From Verrucomicrobiota bacterium (GTDB lineage Bacteria; Verrucomicrobiota; Verrucomicrobiia; Opitutales; Opitutaceae), in assembly GCA_023416735.1 (NCBI GenBank), contig JAEZGX010000002.1, positions 62,001 through 126,000 on the forward strand: 64,000 bases of DNA, given 5' to 3'. Below the pieces are notes generated by a model. That model saw only the letters and a program-made list of their open reading frames with translations. It did not search any database and was not told where the DNA came from. Below, one piece after another: positions 44,247-52,291 of the stretch. Within the stretch, counting starts at the first letter, position 1. Each line of letters starts with the position of its first letter. The translations under genes and the position numbers were made by a program.

Positions 44247-45340
44247 GTGGCAGGGAGCGGTGTTGAACGACGGGTGAAAGGTGAACGCGCGAACAAGGCG
44301 GCGAGGAAGAGGAGGGCGAGACCGGGGGCGGCGAGCCAGGGAAAGAGTTCGGTCGTGAGAAGGTAGCTCTTGGCTTGGAAATCGATTTTTTGGGCGCGAT
44401 CGATGGCGCGGAAGGCGGATTCGGCGGTGTTGGAATCGGAGGCGCGGAAGAAGTGGCCGCCGGTCATTTGAGCGACCTCGCGCAAGGCACCTTCGTCGAG
44501 GTCGGACATGATGCGACGATAGCCCAGCTTGCGGCCCTTGTCGTCGAAGACCGGGAAGTGGACGAGGCCGTCCTTGCCGGCGCCGATGGTGTAAACGGGG
44601 ATGCCGCGGGCGCGGGCGAGTTCGGCGGCCTGTTGCGGGGTGAGAGAACCGCGGTTGTTGGCGCCGTCGGTGAGAAGGATCACGAAGGCGCCCTGACGTT
44701 GTCCGCCGGAATCGCGTTTGGCTTGTTCGAGACGAGTGAGCGCGACACCGAGCCCGTCGCCGATGGCGGTGCCGTCCTCGATGAGGCCGATCTTGATGCG
44801 TTCGAGCTGACGCGAGAGCCAGTCGTGGTCGAACGTGAGCGGCGCCATGGTATAGGCGCGGCCGGAGAAGAGGACGATGCCGATCCGATCGGTGGTCCGG
44901 CGATCGATGAAGGCTTGGATGATGGGCTTGATCGCTTGGAGGCGATTGATGCGTTCGCCCCCGCGCTCGAAATCTTCGGAGAGCATCGACCCGGAAAGGT
45001 CGATCGAGAGCATGATGTCGTAGCCTTGGGAGCTGACCTCGCGTTTGTCCTCGATGCGCTGGGGGCGGGCGAGGGCGACGATGAGGAGGACGAGGCCGGT
45101 GATGGCGAGAGCGGCGGGCCAGCGGGAGGCGGAGGCGAGCGACGGACGGTGCCAGGCGGCGGCGAAGGGGATGATGAGGACGGGAACGCGGCGACGGCCC
45201 CGCAGGGCGAGGGCGGCGGGGATTGCGAGGAGCGCGACGAGCCAGAGAGGATGCAGGAGTTGGAAATCTCCGAAGCCGAAATTCCAAACTCCAAAGAAAG
45301 CCCGAGAAAGGCCGACGATATCCAAAGGCAGAGCAGTCAT
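44243..45340 (-). CDS. VWA-domain membrane protein (BatA-like)
   Basis: 365 residues. Hydrophobic segments at about 32-47 and 77-92 precede a VWA domain with a perfect MIDAS motif (DLSGSML, 114-120), a Thr/Asp site (LIEDGTAIGDGLGVAL) and LLTDGANN; another helix is near 335-350. BatA-type proteins are thought to bind partners via a divalent metal at the outer face of the inner membrane. Residues about 15-28 (FFGVWNFGFGDFQL) are encoded by an inverted TTGGAGTTTGGAA repeat. The gene follows DUF58 after 37 bp and overlaps the second VWA gene. Confidence 0.88.
   Translation of the reverse strand: MTALPLDIVGLSRAFFGVWNFGFGDFQLLHPLWLVALLAIPAALALRGRRRVPVLIIPFAAAWHRPSLASASRWPAALAITGLVLLIVALARPQRIEDKREVSSQGYDIMLSIDLSGSMLSEDFERGGERINRLQAIKPIIQAFIDRRTTDRIGIVLFSGRAYTMAPLTFDHDWLSRQLERIKIGLIEDGTAIGDGLGVALTRLEQAKRDSGGQRQGAFVILLTDGANNRGSLTPQQAAELARARGIPVYTIGAGKDGLVHFPVFDDKGRKLGYRRIMSDLDEGALREVAQMTGGHFFRASDSNTAESAFRAIDRAQKIDFQAKSYLLTTELFPWLAAPGLALLFLAALFARSPFTRRSTPLPAT
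45256..45296. repeat. Inverted TTGGAAATC / AATTCCAAACTCC repeat in the BatA-like gene
   Basis: GGAGTTGGAAATCTCC (from 45256) faces AATTCCAAACTCC (45279-45293), so the piece can fold back. It encodes the residues just before the first membrane helix. Confidence 0.7.
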
Positions 45341-45377
45341 TTTAGGCGTTTGGAGGTGTGGCTTCGGGACTTGCGCG

Positions 45378-46286
45378 TCAGCGAGCGGTGGTCATGCGCG
45401 CGTGGAAGAAACGGACCAGGGCATCGAGGCGGTTTTCGTCCGTGCCGACGACGAGGCGGCTGAGCGGGGCGGGAAAAAGGGAGCGCCAGGAGGCGTCGCG
45501 TTGTTCGCGCCATTGGGCGTGCGCGGCGCGTTCGGCGGCGCTGCCCTCGAGGGTGACGAGCCGACCGGAAGTCGGATCGTAGGCGGCGATGGCGTCTTGG
45601 GACGGAAGTTCGCGTTCCCACGGATCGTCGACGCGGAAGCCCATGGTTTGGTAGCGGCGTTGGAGGACGGGCCAGCCTTCGGGTTGTTCGCGCGGAGGAA
45701 AGTCGCTCAACCAGAGGAGAACGGAGTGTTTGGGGGCGGCGCGGGCGAGGAAGCGCCACGGCAGGGCGGAGTTTTGGGTTTGGGGTTCCGAGTTTTGAGT
45801 AAAAGACGGGGCGGGTTGAGAGAGGAGGGTCGCGGCAGAGTGGAGGATGGCGCCGCGGCCGCGAACGGGTTGACGGAAGACGTTGCCGGTGGGGGAGGCG
45901 TAGACGAAGCCGACGCGGTCGCGATTGACGGCGCCGAGGAGCATGACGAGGCCGGCGAGTTCGAGGAGGGCTTCGCGTTTGGATTGGGCGCCGGAACCGA
46001 AGAGGAGAGACGGAGAATCTTCGAAGACAACGAGGAGAGTGACCTCGCGTTCCTCGACGAATTTCTTGCGGTAGGGTTCGCCAAGACGGGCGGTGACGTT
46101 CCAGTCGATGTCGCGGATATCGTCGCCGAATTCGTAACGGACAACCTGATCGAACTCCATGCCACGTCCACGAAAGGTGGATCGGTATTCGCCGGAGAGG
46201 ACGTTTTCCACGGCGTGGCGCACGCGCCATTCGAGCTGGCGGAGGAGCGCGAGCGGGGATTTGGCGTCGGTGGAGACCTCAGGCAT
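45378..46286 (-). CDS. DUF58 family protein
   Basis: 302 residues. The DUF58 signature is RGMEFDQVVRYEFGDD at about 41-56, then IRDIDWNVTARLGEPYRK. These proteins have a VWA-like fold and travel with MoxR ATPases in Bat-type operons. No membrane segment is seen, so it is cytoplasmic. Residues about 163-173 (TQNSEPQTQNS) are a repeat-encoded insertion in a loop. It lies between MoxR and the first VWA gene. Confidence 0.88.
   Translation of the reverse strand: MPEVSTDAKSPLALLRQLEWRVRHAVENVLSGEYRSTFRGRGMEFDQVVRYEFGDDIRDIDWNVTARLGEPYRKKFVEEREVTLLVVFEDSPSLLFGSGAQSKREALLELAGLVMLLGAVNRDRVGFVYASPTGNVFRQPVRGRGAILHSAATLLSQPAPSFTQNSEPQTQNSALPWRFLARAAPKHSVLLWLSDFPPREQPEGWPVLQRRYQTMGFRVDDPWERELPSQDAIAAYDPTSGRLVTLEGSAAERAAHAQWREQRDASWRSLFPAPLSRLVVGTDENRLDALVRFFHARMTTAR
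45767..45800. repeat. In-frame GTTTTGGGTTTGGGG repeat in the DUF58 gene
   Basis: GGAGTTTTGGGTTTGGGG then TTCCGAGTTTTGAG; encodes QNSEPQTQNS. It is nearly the same unit as at 40977-41008. Confidence 0.75.
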
Positions 46287-46299
46287 GCGGTTATCTGGA

Positions 46300-46384
46300 T
46301 ATCGTGCTCGTGATCTTACTCGTGCTCGTGATTCGTGGTCGGGATCGATCGAGCACGAGCACGATTACGAGCAGGAGCACGAAA
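46300..46384. repeat. Second copy of the CGTGCTC / GAGCACG inverted repeat
   Basis: The left arm has CGTGCTCGTGATC and CGTGCTCGTGATTCG; the right arm has GAGCACGAGCACGATTACG and GAGCACGA. It fills the gap between the MoxR stop and the DUF58 start and could form a large stem-loop in the operon mRNA. The first copy is at 5675-5810. Confidence 0.8.
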
Positions 46385-46386
46385 GA

Positions 46387-47349
<963 letters not shown>

Positions 47350-47411
47350 GTGGTAAAGGGGAGCTGAAGCGGACGAGGTGGGACTGGGTTGAAAGAGAGA
47401 TGTTTCGAGGG

Positions 47412-47442
47412 AGGAACCACGAAATACACGAAACACACGAAT
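47412..47442. repeat. ACCACGAAATACACGAAACA repeat
   Basis: GGAACCACGAAATACACG followed by AAACACACGAAT, in the divergent gap between moxR and the release-factor-like gene. Same family as 10811 and 52176. Confidence 0.65.
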
Positions 47443-47537
47443 GAAAGGCTCAATCACAGCCCGAGCACCGGTGCACGGAAATCGAGGCGTGTGTTCCGAT
47501 CAGTCCGTGGTTAAGGGATCGAGAGAAAGAGGAGCGA

Positions 47538-47933
47538 ATGGCATTACCAACTCAAATTTACGAACGGCTGGCGAAGGTGGGGGCTCGGCCGGAGGAGGTG
47601 GACGAGCGATTCGTGCGCGGGAGCGGACCGGGGGGGCAAAAAATCAACAAGACTTCGTCGACCGTGTGGCTGCGGCACGGGCCGACGGGAGCGGAGGTGC
47701 GGTGTCAGGCCGAGCGTTCGCAGGCGGGGAATCGCGAGCGGGCGTGGGAGGAGTTGTGCGAGAAACTGGAGGCGCGCGTGCGCGAGCGGCGGGAGGCGGC
47801 GCAGCAGGAACGCGAGGCGGAACGGCGGAGGAAACGCGGGAAGACGCGCGCGCAGAAAGTGCGCATGATCGAGACCAAAAAGAAGCGCGCGAAGGTCAAA
47901 GGGGCTCGCGGCCGGGTGAGCGGGGACTGGTGA
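47538..47933 (+). CDS. Peptide chain release factor-like protein (RF-1 domain)
   Basis: 131 residues. The RF-1 domain has RGSGPGGQKINKTSS with the catalytic GGQ at 32-34, followed by TGAEVRCQAERSQAGNR. The C-terminal third is a strongly basic helix (about 85-131). There is no codon-recognition domain, so it belongs with ribosome-rescue factors of the ArfB / mtRF-R type rather than with true RF1/RF2. The start ATG at 47538 follows GAGAGAAAGAGG. Its 3' end overlaps the tail of the opposing membrane-protein gene by 38 bp. Confidence 0.87.
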   Translation: MALPTQIYERLAKVGARPEEVDERFVRGSGPGGQKINKTSSTVWLRHGPTGAEVRCQAERSQAGNRERAWEELCEKLEARVRERREAAQQEREAERRRKRGKTRAQKVRMIETKKKRAKVKGARGRVSGDW

Positions 47934-50103
47934 GGGCGAGAAAGGCGCAAGCCGGAGCGAGAACGAAGAAGGCGAGGGCGAGCGGGGTGGCCGGACAGAG
48001 ATAGCCGGCATGGACGGCGGTAAAGGACGTGACGTCGACGAGAGCGACAATGAGGGAAAGCGCGAGGACGCCGCCGGCAAGGGAGAGCAGAATCGAGAGT
48101 TTGAAGAGCTCGGAGCTGGGAGCGCGGCGCCGAATGGCTACGACGACGAAGGTGGCGAGCGACAGAAGTGCGACGGCGGCGGCGGGGTAGCCGGAAAATC
48201 GATACACGGAGGCGAGTAGAAGGCGCAGGTGAGCACGGAAGCCGGGTGGAGTTGGCGCAGGCAGGCCGGAGTGATGGGTGATGCGCGGGAAAAGAGCGCG
48301 ATCCGCGACGTTGCCGTTATCGACGGGAGGAGTGAGTTCGAAGTCGGAGAACGTGACGACCACGCGCGCAGCGTCGACGACGGCGGAGCGAAGAGGTAGG
48401 TTGAGAGAAGCGTGCCAGGGAGGAAGAAACCCGTGGCGAGGCGGACCGGCGGGGAGGCGACCGTCGTCGCACGCGGCGTTGATTTCGTCGGCGACGCGCT
48501 GCCAGAAGGCATCGGCGGTGGCGGCATCGCGGTAGTGTCCGGCGAGATCGGCGGCTTCGCGGAGCGCCCATTGAAGCCAGCCGCCCCGGATTTCGCGGTT
48601 GGCGGAAGGATGGTCGATGTTTTCCCAGCCGTTGCGCGCCCAGGCGTTGCCCGGTGCGTCTTCGAGATGGGGTTGAAGTTCGGCGAAGGCGGGGCTGACG
48701 GCGTAGGCGCGGAGGCGAGTTTCGCGGAGAACGGGGACGCCGGGGATGAATTCGGCGGGCGTGATGCGGGTGAGAGCGCCGTAGGCGTCGGGGAATGCGC
48801 CCTGTTTGACGTCGATCGTGATGGCGGCGCCGTAGTGACGGTCGTTAAGCACGCTCAGCGCGACAGCGGAGACGAGAAGGAGCAGCGGTGGAGCGGCCAG
48901 GAAGAATAGACGCAGCGGGCGCTGGGAAAGCGGCGAACGAAACAGGATGAAGACTCCGGTGAGCAGGAGGAGGGCGAGTGAAGGAACGAGCCAAAGGCCC
49001 TCTTCGCGGCAGAACCAAAAAGCGGATACGGCGAGTCCTGCGAGGAGCGACCAGGGAAGCAACGCGAGGGGCCGCCGGTCCAGACGAGCGATGAGACCGA
49101 TCACACCCGCGAGGGCGAACAGCGTAAGTGCCGGCTGGATACCGGAGCGAAGAACGCGTCCGACCGCGGTGGCGGAAAACGTGTAAGGATCGAAAAGAAG
49201 GACAGTGAAAAGGATCAGACGAAGCGTGGCCGACGGCAGGAGCGGGCGGAGTGCGAGGACGAAGATGAAGCACGCCAGGGCGTGGAAAGCGGTTTGCGTG
49301 ACGGGCAGGGGAAGTTGGGAGGCGCTGGAGGCAGCGAGGAAAAACGGGTAAACGGGGCCCTTGGTGAGGGTGAGATGGCTGAAGGCGCCGAGCCATTCGT
49401 GATCGAGGAGAGCGGCGGCCTGGCGGACGAAGAGAGCGTCGTCGTAGCGGAATATCCCGCCGAACGAGAGAGGGAGATCGGCGGTGAGGGTGAGCTTGAG
49501 CGCAATGAGTGCGGCGATCGTGACGAACTCGGTTGACGGCCAGCGGCGAGAGGTGCGGTGAAGGAGGGGAACGATCAGGGCAACGATACCGGCGAGGAGG
49601 CAGAAAAGGGAGAGGGCGAAAAAGCGATTCTCGGGAACGGAGAAAGCGGCGTGGAGTGCGACGCTGCGAAGCTGGACGGGTTGAGCGAGGAAATCGGGGA
49701 AATCGAGACGCAGGGCTTTGGACGCGGGGAAGTCGGCGCTGAGCGTGAAGCCTTCGGGCGTGCGCGCGAGTTGGGCGGGGGTCGGCTCGGCCAGGGCGAG
49801 TTCGGGGATGTGGGCGGGTGAGTGAAAGAAATAGAACGTGCCTTCGGTTTCGTTGTAGGCGCCGGTGAATTCGAAGGTGACGCGTTGGAGCGGAACGGCC
49901 GCGGGGGGCAGTGTGATCCAGACATAAGGATCGTTGCCGGTGCGGGTGAAGAACTGGGCGTCGTGGTCGCGCTCGAGATCGTTGAGGAAGGAGTGCGACA
50001 GATCGGATGCCGGGAGAACAACGGCGGTTTGGCGCGAACGGACGCCGACGAAAATCGCCGAGAGAACGAGAAGGACGGCGCCGACGAAGACGGAGATTTT
50101 CAT
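47896..50103 (-). CDS. Large multi-span membrane protein, GT-C glycosyltransferase-like
   Basis: 735 residues from the ATG at 50103, which overlaps the upstream stop (ATGA). The first helix (about 5-21) is followed by a beta-rich extracytoplasmic region (about 30-160) and then about ten helices. The segment RYDDALFVRQAAALL with LTKGPVYPFFLAA resembles the first loop of GT-C enzymes (an acidic pair, then a Lys/Gly-Pro before a helix). A second soluble part (about 440-620) sits before four final helices. Unlike its neighbours it has no terminal Trp-rich module. Last gene of the run. Polyprenyl-phosphate-sugar transfer is inferred, not shown. Confidence 0.65.
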   Translation of the reverse strand: MKISVFVGAVLLVLSAIFVGVRSRQTAVVLPASDLSHSFLNDLERDHDAQFFTRTGNDPYVWITLPPAAVPLQRVTFEFTGAYNETEGTFYFFHSPAHIPELALAEPTPAQLARTPEGFTLSADFPASKALRLDFPDFLAQPVQLRSVALHAAFSVPENRFFALSLFCLLAGIVALIVPLLHRTSRRWPSTEFVTIAALIALKLTLTADLPLSFGGIFRYDDALFVRQAAALLDHEWLGAFSHLTLTKGPVYPFFLAASSASQLPLPVTQTAFHALACFIFVLALRPLLPSATLRLILFTVLLFDPYTFSATAVGRVLRSGIQPALTLFALAGVIGLIARLDRRPLALLPWSLLAGLAVSAFWFCREEGLWLVPSLALLLLTGVFILFRSPLSQRPLRLFFLAAPPLLLLVSAVALSVLNDRHYGAAITIDVKQGAFPDAYGALTRITPAEFIPGVPVLRETRLRAYAVSPAFAELQPHLEDAPGNAWARNGWENIDHPSANREIRGGWLQWALREAADLAGHYRDAATADAFWQRVADEINAACDDGRLPAGPPRHGFLPPWHASLNLPLRSAVVDAARVVVTFSDFELTPPVDNGNVADRALFPRITHHSGLPAPTPPGFRAHLRLLLASVYRFSGYPAAAVALLSLATFVVVAIRRRAPSSELFKLSILLSLAGGVLALSLIVALVDVTSFTAVHAGYLCPATPLALAFFVLAPACAFLALTSPRSPGREPL

Positions 50104-52127
50104 TCGAGGCGGACGTCGGACCACACGGACCAATCGAAAGCGTCGGAGCCGACGGTTTCAGTGTAGAACGTAATCGTCCCGCGGATACCGGGCGGGAGTG
50201 TGAGCGTGGCGGATTGGAGGCCGCGATGCTCGGGACGGCGGACGGGATCGAGTTGGGCGGTGAGGAGACGTTGCATCGGGCCGCCGTCGTCGGGGTTGAA
50301 CTCGACGTTGAAGCTGACGCCGTCGGTTTCGTTGCCGTTGGTGTAGGCGTCGGCGCGAAGACCGTAGCTGAGGTGAAGCGTGGAGTGGTGCGGTTCGCGA
50401 GCGAAGATTACAACACCGGGAGCGTGGACGAGCATGCCGGGGTGGCCATCGACAGTGGTGGGTTCGACGGCTCGGGACCAGGCGAACAGCGGCAGGGCGG
50501 TGAAGCCGGCGGCGCGCCATTGCGCCTCGTGGCGGAGCGGTTCGCCGGGGGCGGGCGGGAGATAGACATCGCCGACGGGAGACGCGTGGACGCGTTCGAA
50601 CGGACGGCGGAGGAGACGCATCTGTTGCGCCATGTGGTAGCGGTCGTCCTTGCGGAGCTCGCGAAAGACCACAGCGCCGATGGGACGATCGAGACGGGCG
50701 AGCGCGCGTTGGAGGCGGGGATCGGAGAGCGGTGCTTCGATGCGATTGGTGAGCGCGCGACGACCGGCGTAGTAGGGAAGCGCGGATTCCCAGTCGCTGC
50801 CGTCGATGAACAGGATCGTGTCGGGCGGGGTGAGCTCGGCGATTTTGGCGCCGAGCTGGGGGAGGGCGGTGTCGGGTGTTTTCTGGGCGAGGTAACCGCG
50901 CTGGGTGTAGGCATGGACGCAAGCGGCGGAGAGCAGCAGCGTGAAGACCGAAGCGACTGTGCGTGAAAAACGGATACGCGAATCGAAAATGGCCCCAAGG
51001 AGGGCGCCGGCGAGCGCCGGGGCGAAGAGGGCGGTGGCGTAGAAATAGTATTCGTGAACGAAATACAGATTCGTGAAGACGAAGGGGCCGGCACAGAAGG
51101 CGGCGAGGCAGACGGAGGCGAAGGCGAAGAGCGGGAAGATGGTGGCGCGAGAGGCGGCGCGGTAGAGGACGACGAGCGCGGCGAGACCGCAGGCGCACCA
51201 GAGAAGCGGATACGGCAGGATCAACGAAGAGACGGTGCGGGCGATTTCGGTCCAGGTGCGGGGGAGGAGACGTTGCGCCCAAGTGCCGAAGTTCCAGTCA
51301 TGCAAAGCGGCGGACGTGGTGAAGGCGGCGAACTCGTTACGAAGTTTGACGGCGTCGGTCCACGCAATCCAAGCGTAAGCCAGGAGCAGCGGAAGGGTGA
51401 AGGCGAGGATCGTGCCGAAGAGGATGAAGGGAAAGCTGGGGTGGGCGCGGAGGCGGGGCCAGGCTTCGCGAGCCGAGGCGAGCAGAAGGATGCCGAGGGC
51501 GGCGAGAGCGACGGCGTAGGTGGTGACCTTGGTGAGGGCGGCGAGAGAACCGGAGAGAAAGATCCACAGCAACGTGAGCAGCCGAGGGTGGGAAAGGAAT
51601 CGCTGCGTGGCGACCAAGAGCGCGAGGGCGAAACAAAGCGCCGTCGACTCGATCATGAAGGTGCGGGAGTAGAGGAGATAAAGCGGTGTCAGCAGGACGA
51701 GGCTGGTCGCGAAGCACGCGGCTGCGGCGGAGCGAGTGGCGTGGCGGACGAAAAGGAAGAAGAAGGCGAATGCGGCGGCGGCGAAGAGGAGAGATGTGAG
51801 GCGTCCGGCCGATTCGAGTGGAAGCCCGGTGAGTTTAACGAGAGCGGCGACGGAAAACTGATAGGTGGGAAATTCGAACGGAAGCGCCCATGGCGCGCCG
51901 AGGACGGGCGTTTGATACGCGAGCGTGAAGCCGTCGCGGAGCAGGTAGTCGGTGTTGATGGCGGTCTGGGCCTGGCGGAAACCGGAGTATCCGAGAATTG
52001 GATTCGTCCAGCCGATGGTGGAGATGCCGGCGAAGGTGAGGGCGCTGAGGATGAGAAAGAGGAATGGCAGCACGGCGGTTACGCGTGAGGTGAGCGCCGG
52101 CTTGGGCGAGGAAGCGGGCGGGGTCAT
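50100..52127 (-). CDS. GT-C-like membrane protein with C-terminal beta-module
   Basis: 675 residues from the ATG at 52127; the longer frame to 52202 is translated repeat (FIRVPSWF). About eleven helices lie between 18 and 440. The first loop has GFRQAQTAINTDYLLRDG (49-66), close to the Gln-Thr-Ala pattern of ArnT/PMT-type (GT39-like) enzymes that use undecaprenyl-phosphate sugars. The soluble C-terminal part ends in the shared module: VHAPGVVIF, ETDGVSFNVEF, HRGLQSATLTLP and FDWSVWSDVRLE. It probably works at the outer face of the inner membrane. It is coupled to the downstream gene by ATGA. Confidence 0.7.
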   Translation of the reverse strand: MTPPASSPKPALTSRVTAVLPFLFLILSALTFAGISTIGWTNPILGYSGFRQAQTAINTDYLLRDGFTLAYQTPVLGAPWALPFEFPTYQFSVAALVKLTGLPLESAGRLTSLLFAAAAFAFFFLFVRHATRSAAAACFATSLVLLTPLYLLYSRTFMIESTALCFALALLVATQRFLSHPRLLTLLWIFLSGSLAALTKVTTYAVALAALGILLLASAREAWPRLRAHPSFPFILFGTILAFTLPLLLAYAWIAWTDAVKLRNEFAAFTTSAALHDWNFGTWAQRLLPRTWTEIARTVSSLILPYPLLWCACGLAALVVLYRAASRATIFPLFAFASVCLAAFCAGPFVFTNLYFVHEYYFYATALFAPALAGALLGAIFDSRIRFSRTVASVFTLLLSAACVHAYTQRGYLAQKTPDTALPQLGAKIAELTPPDTILFIDGSDWESALPYYAGRRALTNRIEAPLSDPRLQRALARLDRPIGAVVFRELRKDDRYHMAQQMRLLRRPFERVHASPVGDVYLPPAPGEPLRHEAQWRAAGFTALPLFAWSRAVEPTTVDGHPGMLVHAPGVVIFAREPHHSTLHLSYGLRADAYTNGNETDGVSFNVEFNPDDGGPMQRLLTAQLDPVRRPEHRGLQSATLTLPPGIRGTITFYTETVGSDAFDWSVWSDVRLE

Positions 52128-52175
52128 GGAGCGAACGCGGCGCGGTGGAGTTGCTCGTTGAGGACGCTGTGATGT

Positions 52176-52212
52176 GAACCACGAAGGGACACGAATGAAC
52201 ACGAAGGACGGA
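52176..52212. repeat. ACCACGAAGGGACACGAATG repeat
   Basis: GAACCACGAAGGGACACG, then AATGAACACGAAGGACGG; lies in the 164-bp gap (52128-52291) that breaks the otherwise tight run of genes. Same family as 10878 and 47412. The rest of the gap shows no gene. Confidence 0.7.
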
Positions 52213-52291
52213 CTGAAGATGCGCCCGGGAGAACGTCGCGTTCAGAGATAGGGTGGCGAGAGGCGGGTCCGAACATTGGCGCGAGGAATTT

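Noticed and set aside
44247..45287. 347-codon upstream extension of the second VWA protein
   Set aside because: Arg/Pro/His-rich frame shadow of the first VWA gene; a GTG start overlapping that gene's stop fits the operon better.
47350..47457. 36-residue N-terminal extension of MoxR
   Set aside because: Its first residues translate the ACCACGAAATACACG repeat; the MoxR fold starts at the later ATG.
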